Positions 1 to 7,483 of a DNA stretch of 19,406 bases are shown piece after piece. The DNA is from Chitinophagaceae bacterium UBA1946. Its GTDB lineage: Bacteria > Bacteroidota > Bacteroidia > Chitinophagales > Chitinophagaceae. Position 1 is the first letter of the stretch. Every line of letters starts with the position of its first letter. A program made the position numbers and the translations under genes. Where the stretch lies: the NCBI GenBank assembly GCA_002336815.1, contig DDEU01000032.1, positions 1-19,406 of the forward strand, in the 5' to 3' direction. Below the pieces are notes generated by a model, which did not search any database, had not been told where the DNA came from, and saw only the letters and a list, made by a program, of their open reading frames with translations.

Positions 1-125
1 AAAAAGTTGCCCGTTTGCACCTTGCAAAAATCGGTGTTGAACTGGATGAACTTACCAATGAGCAGGCCGCTTATTTGGGTATTCCTAAAGAAGGTCCGTT
101 CAAGGCTGAACATTACAGGTATTAA
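1..125 (+). CDS. ahcY: Adenosylhomocysteinase, C-terminal end (partial, cut by window start)
   Basis: The open frame that enters from the left edge (codons begin at base 3) encodes 40 residues ending in a TAA at 123-125. It contains VARLHLAKIG, LTNEQAAYLG and the C-terminus GPFKAEHYRY. This is the highly conserved tail of S-adenosylhomocysteine hydrolase, whose final Lys and Tyr residues reach into the NAD site of the neighbouring subunit in the tetramer. The enzyme reversibly splits S-adenosylhomocysteine to adenosine and homocysteine in the cytoplasm, relieving product inhibition of methyltransferases. The catalytic and NAD-binding parts lie outside the window. The tail is intact and is followed by a strong terminator, so the gene is presumably functional. 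A decayed copy of the same tail lies at 3513-3635. Confidence 0.93.
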   Translation, partial: KVARLHLAKIGVELDELTNEQAAYLGIPKEGPFKAEHYRY

Positions 126-152
126 TTTACATCAACTGTTTTATTATAAAAA

Positions 153-179
153 CCGGCTGCCAGTGCAGCCGGCTTTTTT
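153..179 (+). terminator. Intrinsic terminator after ahcY
   Basis: A perfect 8-bp stem (CCGGCTGC at 153-160, GCAGCCGG at 165-172) with a 4-base loop is followed by C and a run of six T (174-179). It lies 27 nt after the ahcY stop codon and is a textbook Rho-independent terminator. Confidence 0.92.
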
Positions 180-209
180 GTTGGATGCCTGATAAAAAGG
201 TTAGATTTG
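178..209 (+). promoter_or_regulatory. Candidate Bacteroidota promoter for the T9SS gene
   Basis: TAGATTTG at 202-209 is an exact match to the Bacteroidota -7 consensus TAnnTTTG. TTG triplets at 178-180 and 181-183 give 21- and 18-bp spacers to it, suitable for the -33 element. The predicted transcript would start around 215, about 14 nt before the GTG start codon. The -33 triplets overlap the terminator T-run, so the two signals are packed tightly. This is pattern matching only. Confidence 0.5.
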
Positions 210-228
210 ATATACAAAACTCTTTTTC

Positions 229-3200
229 GTGAAACCCTTTTTTTCACTGTGCCTGCTCATTTTTTGTAATACGCTCATTGCTCAAACGCCACAGGTGATC
301 TGGCAGAAATGTTACGGAGGCCCCAATGGTGAATATGCGAAAAACATCTGGCCTACCGCCGACGGAGGTTATATTGTGGTTGGAGAAACAGAAGGTGGCA
401 GCGGTATTATTGGCTATCATGGAAATATTGGTATCGGCGATTTTTGGGTGATAAAACTGAATAGCAGTGGCAATGCCGAATGGAAAAAATGCCTCGGTGG
501 CTTTCATGTAGAAACTGCCGGGGATGTAAGGCAAACCGCAGACGGAGGCTATATCATAGCAGGCTCGTCTGGTTCTGCTGCCTGTAATTCAACACTGGTA
601 AACGGCAATCTCAATTTTTGGGCAGTAAAGCTATCTGCCAAAGGAGATATTGAATGGGAAAAAAAATATGGTGGCAGCCAGGTAGAGTATGCCTGGTCTG
701 TTGATATTGCCCCGGATGGCGGATACATCATTGCCGGCGAATCTGAATCAAGTGATGGCGACCTCACTACAAATAAGGGCGGACGGGATATCTGGGTAAT
801 AAAGATCAGCAATACCGGAACCTTGCTATGGCAAAAAAGCATGGGCGGCACGAATGATGAATGTGCGTATTCTGTAAAAGCCACAGCCGACGGGGGCTGC
901 ATAATGGCAGGTTATACCGCTTCTAACGACGGTGATATTGCCGGCAGTAAAGGGAACTGGGATTACTGCATCATTAAATTGGGAGCCGGTGGAATTGTAG
1001 AATGGCAGAAATGCCTGGGTGGATCAATGTTCGAAACTGCATGGTCGGTGCAACTGACGCCTGATGGAGGTTATATCATAAATGGCATGGCTGGTTCGGC
1101 AGATGGTGATCTCACAGGAAACCTGACCGTGAACAATCCAAATTACCAGGATTTTTGGGTAGTTAAACTAAGCCAGGCAGGCACGATCGAGTGGCAAAAA
1201 AGTTATGGTGGCAGGTACAACGATATCGGCCGTTATATCCAGCTAACACCTGATGGAGGATACATTTTATGCGGATCTTCCGAATCACCTGATGGCGATG
1301 CACAATGCAACAGCAGTAGTACTATTATTACAGACGTACTGATCATTAAAATTAGCAGCAGCGGTGCAAAAGAGTGGGTCAAAAGCCTTGGAGGAGACTT
1401 GTATGACGATGCCACCTGCATTCAGCCGGTCAGTGACGGAAACTATATATTGTGTGGAAACACTTGTTCACAAAGCGTTTCCGGCTATACGCCGCATGTT
1501 GGTTTTGCCGGAAGCTGCGGCGATTTTTGGGTAGTAAAATTAACTCCACCGCCAGCATCAGTTGTCTTACCAACGGTTACGATTACCCCAATACGCAGTA
1601 AAGTTTGTGCAGGAAGAACGAATATCTTTTTTGCAAATCCCCAATATGCAGGAACAGGCACCGGTTATAGCTGGCAGAAAAACACCCTGCCTGTTGGTAA
1701 CAACAGCGCTCTTTATGAAGCAGCCAATTTATCAAATGGCGATATTATAACCTGTACGGTAACAAGCGGAGGCGAATGTGGCATCAGCAGCCTGGCTGGC
1801 TCCGGCAGCCTTGTTGTTCAATTCAGCAATCGTATCCTTGACCCGGCAATCACTGTAACTGCATCCACCACTATTATTTGCCCCTGCTCACCGGTGAGCT
1901 TTTCTACGCATGTCACCAATGGCGGATCGTCGCCCGTGTACCAATGGTTGGTAAACGGTGTTCCCAATGGCGAAACAAATCCCACTTTCAGCAGCATCAA
2001 CCTGCAACCGGGAGATAACGTACGATGCATTTTTACCGACACGTCAGGCTGTATGCTGAATGGCGATGTACTCACTGATCCGGTTGCAATGACTGCTCCT
2101 GTTGTTAACCCTGCTGCAGTTTCCATCAACGCATCTCCCATCTCCTGTCCGGGCGCTGCCATCACTTTTATTGCTGTTGTAACAAATGGAGGCAGGCATC
2201 CATCTTACCAATGGAAAGTAAATGGCACGACGGTGGGAACAGATAATGACAGCCTGATCACATCAGCGCTTAACAGTGGAGACATCGTGAATTGTACTGT
2301 AACTCCTGACCCACTGTTCACCTGCACTGCGGCGGCAAGTGTAACTTCAAACAGCATTAACGTAACATTTTCATCACCCACCACTCCATCTGTTACCATT
2401 GTTTCAACAGGCGACACAATTTGCCGGAACAGTGCTGCAACCTTTACAGCACAAGCTGTAAATGCCGGTGCCAGCCCATTGTTTCAATGGAAGATCAACG
2501 GGGTTACTGTTCCTTTTACCGGCCAGGTTTTTACGCCTGCTTCCTTACAAAACGGTGATCGTGTATCCTGCAGCGTTACAGCCGACCCATCTTTGCCCTG
2601 CTCAAACAATACACCTGCAGGTTCCAATACCGTTACAATGACAGTATTGGATCAACAAGCCCCTTCGGTAAAGATATCTGCAAATGTCAATCCTGTCTGT
2701 GCCGGCAAGGCGGTAACACTTAAGGCAGCACCAGAAAATGCAGGCAGCAATCCGGGTTACCAGTGGTTTCTAAACGGAACTCCCCTGGTTGAATTTTCAC
2801 AGGAATTCTCAGCAGCCGGACTTTCAAACGGAGACATCGTGTTTTGCAGATGTGTGCCTTCACCAGGAGCTTGTGTTGATACCATTGTGGAATCAAATTA
2901 TGTTACCATTACAGTGTACGATACCCCTGTGCTGTATGTATTTCCCAAAGACACTACCATCAAGCCCGGTACTCAAATACAATTATTTGCATCAGGAACC
3001 GATATCGGTACATATCTGTGGACACCAGTTGATCAACTTACGAATGCCCAAACACTTAGCCCTTTCTCATTACCCATTTACAAAACGCAAGGGTTTAGCA
3101 TCACTGCCACATCATCACAGGGCTGTTCTTCCACTGTCAACATCTTCATCAGGGCAGGCTTTCCTTTTGATATGCCCAATGCTTTTACGCCCGATGACAA

Positions 3201-3432
3201 TACCATCAATGATATTTTCAGGATACCGCCGGGAGTGATATTTGATCTCCGTGAGTTTTCGGTTTTCGACCGCTGGGGCAATAAAATATTTTTCACCACA
3301 GATATTTCCAAAGGATGGGATGGCAGCTACAAGGGAAAAAAATTGAATACTGGTGCATTTAGCTATTTTATAACCGGCTTCATCAATGGCAGGCAGGTAA
3401 GTAAAAAAGGAACCTTTGTGCTTATCCGGTAA
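229..3432 (+). CDS. Secreted T9SS type-B substrate with seven propeller-type repeats and five Ig-like repeats
   Basis: 1067 residues from a GTG start, which is the only start that leaves the full signal peptide (residues 1-19, ending LIAQ). Residues about 20-443 carry seven repeats of the pattern W-x-K-x-x-GG ... A-D/P-DGGYI-x-x-G ... D-F/I-W-V-I/V-K-L/I. The leading Trp falls at 25, 85, 143, 201, 259, 322 and 383, so the period is 58-63 residues, as expected for a seven-bladed beta-propeller. Residues about 445-898 hold five Ig-like repeats of about 92 residues, each with a Cys pair and a YQW-x-x-NG motif. Another beta domain lies at 900-975. The end (about 978-1067: NAFTPDDNTINDIF, F-D-RWGN, WDGSYKGKKL) is the gliding-motility/T9SS type-B sorting domain. 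The protein is therefore exported by Sec, then by T9SS, to the surface or medium. The substrate is unknown; a role in adhesion or polymer binding is plausible. It stands alone between terminators. Confidence 0.93.
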   Translation: MKPFFSLCLLIFCNTLIAQTPQVIWQKCYGGPNGEYAKNIWPTADGGYIVVGETEGGSGIIGYHGNIGIGDFWVIKLNSSGNAEWKKCLGGFHVETAGDVRQTADGGYIIAGSSGSAACNSTLVNGNLNFWAVKLSAKGDIEWEKKYGGSQVEYAWSVDIAPDGGYIIAGESESSDGDLTTNKGGRDIWVIKISNTGTLLWQKSMGGTNDECAYSVKATADGGCIMAGYTASNDGDIAGSKGNWDYCIIKLGAGGIVEWQKCLGGSMFETAWSVQLTPDGGYIINGMAGSADGDLTGNLTVNNPNYQDFWVVKLSQAGTIEWQKSYGGRYNDIGRYIQLTPDGGYILCGSSESPDGDAQCNSSSTIITDVLIIKISSSGAKEWVKSLGGDLYDDATCIQPVSDGNYILCGNTCSQSVSGYTPHVGFAGSCGDFWVVKLTPPPASVVLPTVTITPIRSKVCAGRTNIFFANPQYAGTGTGYSWQKNTLPVGNNSALYEAANLSNGDIITCTVTSGGECGISSLAGSGSLVVQFSNRILDPAITVTASTTIICPCSPVSFSTHVTNGGSSPVYQWLVNGVPNGETNPTFSSINLQPGDNVRCIFTDTSGCMLNGDVLTDPVAMTAPVVNPAAVSINASPISCPGAAITFIAVVTNGGRHPSYQWKVNGTTVGTDNDSLITSALNSGDIVNCTVTPDPLFTCTAAASVTSNSINVTFSSPTTPSVTIVSTGDTICRNSAATFTAQAVNAGASPLFQWKINGVTVPFTGQVFTPASLQNGDRVSCSVTADPSLPCSNNTPAGSNTVTMTVLDQQAPSVKISANVNPVCAGKAVTLKAAPENAGSNPGYQWFLNGTPLVEFSQEFSAAGLSNGDIVFCRCVPSPGACVDTIVESNYVTITVYDTPVLYVFPKDTTIKPGTQIQLFASGTDIGTYLWTPVDQLTNAQTLSPFSLPIYKTQGFSITATSSQGCSSTVNIFIRAGFPFDMPNAFTPDDNTINDIFRIPPGVIFDLREFSVFDRWGNKIFFTTDISKGWDGSYKGKKLNTGAFSYFITGFINGRQVSKKGTFVLIR

Positions 3433-3512
3433 AGAAATATTTCAATAATATATTGATGTAATTCTTCTTAAATACTGCGTAGATCAGTGTGCATTTTTCC
3501 CAATGCCTGAGT

Positions 3513-3635
3513 GAAAAGTTGCCTGTTTCACTTTTGTAAAAATCAGGGTTGAAACGGGATGTACACTCAACGAGTATGCTGCCAATTTAGACATTCCTTA
3601 GCAACTCATCCTAAAACTGAGTATTGTAAATATAA
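3513..3635 (+). pseudogene. Decayed duplicate of the ahcY 3' end
   Basis: Aligned by hand to the intact ahcY tail at 1-125, this stretch keeps the same order and nearly the same length, with roughly two thirds of bases identical and a few single-base indels. GAAAAGTTGCC, AAAAATC, GGTTGAA, ATTCCT and CTGA..ATT..A blocks match in register, and the last 17 positions differ only by transitions. In the ahcY frame it reads VA-----KI-VE ... LNEYAANLDIP and then hits TAG at 3599-3601; after a one-base shift it continues as KTEYCKY, recalling KAEHYRY. It is clearly non-functional. Similarity further upstream (from about 3490) is possible but unclear. It may be the leftover of a tandem duplication, or of replacement of the ahcY end by recombination when the T9SS gene entered. 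Confidence 0.82.
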
Positions 3636-3658
3636 CAATGATACATTGATGATAAAGA

Positions 3659-3683
3659 AAACCCCACCTGAATGCGGGGGTTT
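3659..3683. terminator. Terminator between convergent genes
   Basis: AAACCCC (3659-3665) pairs with GGGGTTT (3677-3683) around an 11-base loop. Read leftward, the stem is followed by TTTTCTTTAT, which makes a reasonable intrinsic terminator for the gene at 3766-5091. Read rightward, only a short T-run follows. It lies 24 nt after the end of the ahcY relic, roughly where the true ahcY has its own terminator. Confidence 0.6.
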
Positions 3684-3765
3684 GATTCAACAATTACGTA
3701 TCGTCTTTTTACGTCCAAATATTTATGTTTAGCTGTAGTATGATTGTGTTTCAGAAAAATATCTA

Positions 3766-5091
3766 TCAATTGATCAGCTTCTTAATGCCAGAAAGCCCCA
3801 GGTTAACACCAATGTAGGATGCATAAGTCGGCGTGGTTTTAAATTTTCCTCTTATATCAACTCCCATTACCGCCTGCATATTGGGCGTTATCTGTTGCTT
3901 GAGTGCAAATCTTGTAAGGTGACCGAGAAAGCTTGTGGTATCAGATCTGTAGCTTAAACTTTTCCTGTTAACTGCCTGGGGACGTTCGTAGTTAAATGCT
4001 TTCCCGATTGTAGGCTGCACAAAAAGCGATCCTCCATCCCAAAGGTTCACATCTACGGTAAAGCCAACGCCAAGGTTAAAATTAACTTGAATTGAACTGG
4101 ATGTGGATGAAACCCCATCAGCTATAGATTTCTGAAAAGTATTTATGTTGCTCATTGTGTTTCGCAGAGAATTGATATTATCTGCGGCAATGACTGCAGT
4201 ATCTTGCTGGTAGTTATTGATGGTAGTAGTAGTATTCCATTTGTCAATATAAAATTCTGTATGAAAGTGGAGAAATATTTTACAATTTTTCCGATACATC
4301 AGGCTGATCATGGGCTGAAAATAAAAACTCCATGTTACGTTTTTGGATACTGTAGTGAATTTGTTGTATTGCCTTAAATATTGTTTACCAACTACGATAC
4401 TGTCAAGTGGTTTTATTTTCACATTTTCATTGTAGTTAAAAGTAGTGTTAAGACTATCCTGCCGGGAAAAGTCAACTTTCATAACGCCCAGGTTTAAACC
4501 TATCCAGCTATTCTTTCCGATCTTGATCAGATCTGGCTTATAAACATTTAGGTGTCCGACATAACTGGCACCATTGGAACCCTGGAAATCAAAATTCACA
4601 GCATTGAGATACGTAAGCCCCGGTGGCGTTTTCGAAATTTCCTCCACTTCGTCTTCCTGAATAACTACACTGGCTCCCCCGCCAACAGAAGCGGATTTAC
4701 CGGACAGGCCGATTGAAAAAGCTTCTGTCAAGAAAGGCGGTGCCACAGCCTTTAGGATAATTGGCACGGTATATTCAATGGTATCTTTGGATGTTTTGAA
4801 TTTATCTTTTGTAATAACCGGATCAACCATGGAAATAACGGGATCTGACTTTGGAGCTCCGGCTTTTTCCACCGCAAAGGACACTGTTTGATTAGCTACT
4901 GTGGACTTATTATCTGTCCAAAACTCCAGCATTACTTTAATATTTTTAATAATGGTTGCAGATCCTCCAGGTTTATTTTGCAAATACTGTACAGTTGTTT
5001 GCTGAGAGATGATGTGAAGATGTTCCTGGCAATAAACTTCCATTTTTGCCAACAATGTAAAGATCACGAGTATAGTAATCTGTTTTTTCAT
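3766..5091 (-). CDS. Unrecognised exported protein, probable outer-membrane beta-barrel
   Basis: 441 residues from the ATG at 5089-5091; a TTG two codons upstream (5095-5097) is a less likely start. A signal peptide is clear (MKKQ, hydrophobic ITILVIFTLLA, then ...VYCQ at about residue 22). I do not recognise a named family. Residues about 25-135 are beta-rich and Ser/Thr-rich and include a VGGGASVVIQE segment. From about 150 to the end there are many alternating amphipathic stretches (WIGLNLGVMKVDF, VTWSFYFQPMISLMY, IQVNFNLGVGFTVDV, SYIGVNLGLSGIKK), as in outer-membrane barrels. There is no T9SS tail and no lipobox. It is monocistronic: a terminator follows its stop and 282 nt separate it from the next leftward gene. 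The barrel assignment is inference from strand pattern only. Confidence 0.72.
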   Translation of the reverse strand: MKKQITILVIFTLLAKMEVYCQEHLHIISQQTTVQYLQNKPGGSATIIKNIKVMLEFWTDNKSTVANQTVSFAVEKAGAPKSDPVISMVDPVITKDKFKTSKDTIEYTVPIILKAVAPPFLTEAFSIGLSGKSASVGGGASVVIQEDEVEEISKTPPGLTYLNAVNFDFQGSNGASYVGHLNVYKPDLIKIGKNSWIGLNLGVMKVDFSRQDSLNTTFNYNENVKIKPLDSIVVGKQYLRQYNKFTTVSKNVTWSFYFQPMISLMYRKNCKIFLHFHTEFYIDKWNTTTTINNYQQDTAVIAADNINSLRNTMSNINTFQKSIADGVSSTSSSIQVNFNLGVGFTVDVNLWDGGSLFVQPTIGKAFNYERPQAVNRKSLSYRSDTTSFLGHLTRFALKQQITPNMQAVMGVDIRGKFKTTPTYASYIGVNLGLSGIKKLIN

Positions 5092-5205
5092 AACCAATAT
5101 TTTAAAATCGCCTACTCTAAAACTCCCTTTTCGGCTTACGGGATGGATGCGGATATCGATGTATTGATCGTACAGTAAAATTCCAAACGATCATCTCCCT
5201 TTACA

Positions 5206-5243
5206 ACCGTGAAAAACTCTTTTCCGGTGCGTTTTTTCACGGT
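5206..5243. repeat. Perfect 11-bp inverted repeat
   Basis: ACCGTGAAAAA (5206-5216) is the exact reverse complement of TTTTTCACGGT (5233-5243), with 16 bases between. There is no long T-run outside either arm, so it is not a standard intrinsic terminator. It lies about 115 nt upstream of the leftward gene starting at 5091 and downstream of the four-gene cassette. It could be an operator for the leftward gene or an RNA hairpin. Confidence 0.55.
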
Positions 5244-5312
5244 AAGTAAAAATGTGATTTAACGGTGTATACTATAAAATGGGTAGATGAAAACGACCGA
5301 CACATGACTGTG

Positions 5313-5342
5313 AAAAAACATGCTGCCGCCATACACCGCGGC
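5313..5342 (-). terminator. Weak candidate terminator of the four-gene cassette
   Basis: On the leftward strand GCCGC (from 5342) pairs with GCGGC (ending 5325) around an 8-base loop. Six bases later comes a run of six T (A at 5313-5318 on the plus strand). It lies 31 nt after the stop of the last cassette gene. The stem is short, so the call is tentative. Confidence 0.4.
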
Positions 5343-5373
5343 CGTGTTAAAAAATCCAATGAGCTGGTATTAT

Positions 5374-7440
5374 CTAAAACTGCAGGTCCCTTGTTTGAAA
5401 AGGCCGCTGGGGCTGCTTGCCCAGTATCCTGTATAGCACCGCATTCATGGTAGCAGGGTCATTGTCGAATCCGCCGTGTGTTTCACTGCGGCTGATATCA
5501 GGCCTGGGTTTATCGCTGTTGGGCGTAGCGCTGTCTGCGATCACCAGGTTGGGCCAGCCATTTTCAGAAACACCGTTCATCAAACGGGCGATCACCGGGT
5601 CAATGATCGTTCTGTCTTCAAGCTTTTTATTTTTTGCATTGATGAAACGTTCCATCCCGAGGATCGGAGTATTGCGCCTTCGTTCAAACGAATTACTTAC
5701 TAAATAAAGCAGGGATTTGCCATAGGCACTTACCGTATCGCTTTTCTCGGCATCATCACCCAGTATGTACATGGTGGGCTGAGGACATTGTTTGTTTTGT
5801 ATCGGCGCCAGCAATTTTTCTTTGAACAGTTCAATTGTAATGGCAGGTGCCATAAACTGTACGGTTTTAATGGGTACACCGATACTGAGCAGGGTATCAA
5901 TGGCATAGGCAGTAAAGATGGAACCGGCACTATGGCCAACAATGTGCAACTCAAAATTGTTTCGGCCTGGTTCTGCCACCTGGCTGAATGCTTTGCAGGC
6001 CTCTGTCGCCACAATATCCATTGACCTTCCTTTGGATGAAGAAAGCCGGGCGTTCTCTTTCATCTCGTTCCACAACAGTGTACCGGGCTTTGAAGCGGTG
6101 AGTTCAAATGTGCGGTCAATGATCTCCAAAGTACCTTCCCTGAGTTTGCCCAGCCAGTCTGCGCCGGCCTTGTCGTTGTTGGTAAAAAGATCGAACAGGT
6201 CATTTTTCAGCGAGGTCCAGAAATCCGTTTCCCACATGATGTGTACGGGATAAATTTCGTTATCAAGACAAACCTGTTTGTAACTGATGATGCGGCGTGC
6301 CACTTCTTTTTCTGAATTGAGGCCACCATGGAGATAGAGCAGGATGCGTTTTTTTTTCCAGGTGGCGGCGGTGCTGCCAATGGTTTCAAATAATCTTACG
6401 ATGTCTTCCCGGGTAGTCCAGTAGTGGCCGGAGTCTGAGAGGTATCCATTGTTGCCGATGTTGATCACATAAGGCCGTATCTGTTCAAGTGGTATCACCT
6501 GCGAGGCCCGCTGCTTGCCCGAATCGGTATCAGCATATCCTTTGCTCCAAAGATCAATGTCAACGGGTGCGCCTAACTGCGCTACCCAACAGTCTGAGGC
6601 ATGCAGTATCCAGTCTTCGTAGGGCAGCACTGCAAAGCCTTTATAACCCCAACCAGTACCCCAGGAGTTCTGTATCACGAAACCTTCTTTTGTATATCCC
6701 ACAATAGCCACCGCATGACCATCAGAAGCCCTGCCCTTTCGCTGAATAACGGGCAGCTTGATCCGTTTATTCTCACCATTTACAACATAGTCATAAACTT
6801 TAAATAACTCTCCCGGTTCATCCCACCCGGCATGCACCATTAAAGTGGCGTATAAAATGCCGGATTCGTTCAGCGCCGCATGCATGTCCCTGATGTTGCG
6901 GTGCATGAGCCTGTAATAAGCGCCGGCAGGGATCTCCAGTGCCTCCTTTGCTTTCGCTTCATCAAAATGCTGTACGCCAAAAAGACCGTCTTTCCAGGTA
7001 TTTCTTTTTACTACACCATGAGCACTCCATCCCTTCATCGTACCTCTTGCGGAAGAACCCTCATAGTTTTCACCCGGCCATTCATCATAGCGCCTGGCCA
7101 TTTCATAGAGCATCCTGGGGCTGGCACCTGCTTTTGCAACATCTCCCCTGTTGATGCGGCCATTTACTGCAAGGTGATAATTAATATTGGCGGCCAGCGC
7201 AAACCCGGTGCAGGCGCCCTCTTCGCCCTGGTTAAGAATGACGGGTACATGATCGCAATTGATCAGTTGATCCGGCAAGGCTGTTAAACCGGGTTGATAA
7301 AACCAATCACGGATATCGATCTTGTCAGGAAAGGCATCCAGTTTTCTTTTGATCTTTTTTGCCACTGCTTTTTCTATGGTTGGCTGACGTTCCTGTTTGG
7401 GAGAAGGTCTTTCTTTTTTTGAAAAAATGGCTGATAACAT
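5374..7440 (-). CDS. Papain-like (C1) protease domain fused to an alpha/beta hydrolase domain
   Basis: 688 residues from the ATG at 7438-7440; the frame could extend to a GTG at 7500, but that would overlap the preceding gene. Residues 1-45 are basic with no signal peptide. About 45-290 is a C1 peptidase: oxyanion Gln71 in NQGEEGACTGFA, nucleophile Cys77, His242 in DGHAVAIVGY and Asn258 in QNSWGTGWG all sit in the expected order. Residues about 362-688 form a second enzyme: YLHGGLN (370-375, oxyanion-type HGG), nucleophile Ser504 in VGHSAGS, likely Asp562/563 in ILGDDAE and possible His655 in ETHGGF. Both active sites look intact. The second half resembles lipase/PGAP1-like serine hydrolases; its substrate is unknown. 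It is the last gene of the cassette, 43 nt after the amidohydrolase. The fusion suggests a protein- and ester-cutting effector or a processing enzyme acting in the cytoplasm. Confidence 0.87.
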   Translation of the reverse strand: MLSAIFSKKERPSPKQERQPTIEKAVAKKIKRKLDAFPDKIDIRDWFYQPGLTALPDQLINCDHVPVILNQGEEGACTGFALAANINYHLAVNGRINRGDVAKAGASPRMLYEMARRYDEWPGENYEGSSARGTMKGWSAHGVVKRNTWKDGLFGVQHFDEAKAKEALEIPAGAYYRLMHRNIRDMHAALNESGILYATLMVHAGWDEPGELFKVYDYVVNGENKRIKLPVIQRKGRASDGHAVAIVGYTKEGFVIQNSWGTGWGYKGFAVLPYEDWILHASDCWVAQLGAPVDIDLWSKGYADTDSGKQRASQVIPLEQIRPYVINIGNNGYLSDSGHYWTTREDIVRLFETIGSTAATWKKKRILLYLHGGLNSEKEVARRIISYKQVCLDNEIYPVHIMWETDFWTSLKNDLFDLFTNNDKAGADWLGKLREGTLEIIDRTFELTASKPGTLLWNEMKENARLSSSKGRSMDIVATEACKAFSQVAEPGRNNFELHIVGHSAGSIFTAYAIDTLLSIGVPIKTVQFMAPAITIELFKEKLLAPIQNKQCPQPTMYILGDDAEKSDTVSAYGKSLLYLVSNSFERRRNTPILGMERFINAKNKKLEDRTIIDPVIARLMNGVSENGWPNLVIADSATPNSDKPRPDISRSETHGGFDNDPATMNAVLYRILGKQPQRPFQTRDLQF

Positions 7441-7483
7441 GTTGGTAGGTTTTGTTTGAAAGATGAAGGACTTGAAAATTAAT

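Larger units (their letters stand above)
3433..3765. other. Gene-free stretch holding an ahcY relic and a terminator
   Basis: The 333 nt between the T9SS gene stop and the stop of the convergent leftward gene hold no intact gene. They contain an AT-rich segment without visible features (3433-3512), a decayed ahcY tail (3513-3635), a GC stem with flanking A/T runs (3659-3683) and about 80 unremarkable bases. Confidence 0.8.

Noticed and set aside
1818..2417. Leftward open frames inside the T9SS gene
   Set aside because: They are antisense shadows of a gene with clear repeats and codon pattern.
153..3683. Transposon or insertion sequence bringing in the T9SS gene
   Set aside because: No transposase, terminal inverted repeats or short target duplication were seen; the only flanking similarity is the long ahcY tail.
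5265..5453. Short rightward open frame of 62 codons overlapping the end of the papain-hydrolase gene
   Set aside because: It is antisense to the strongly supported gene at its 3' part, has no recognisable domain and no start signal; the non-overlapping part lies among hairpins.
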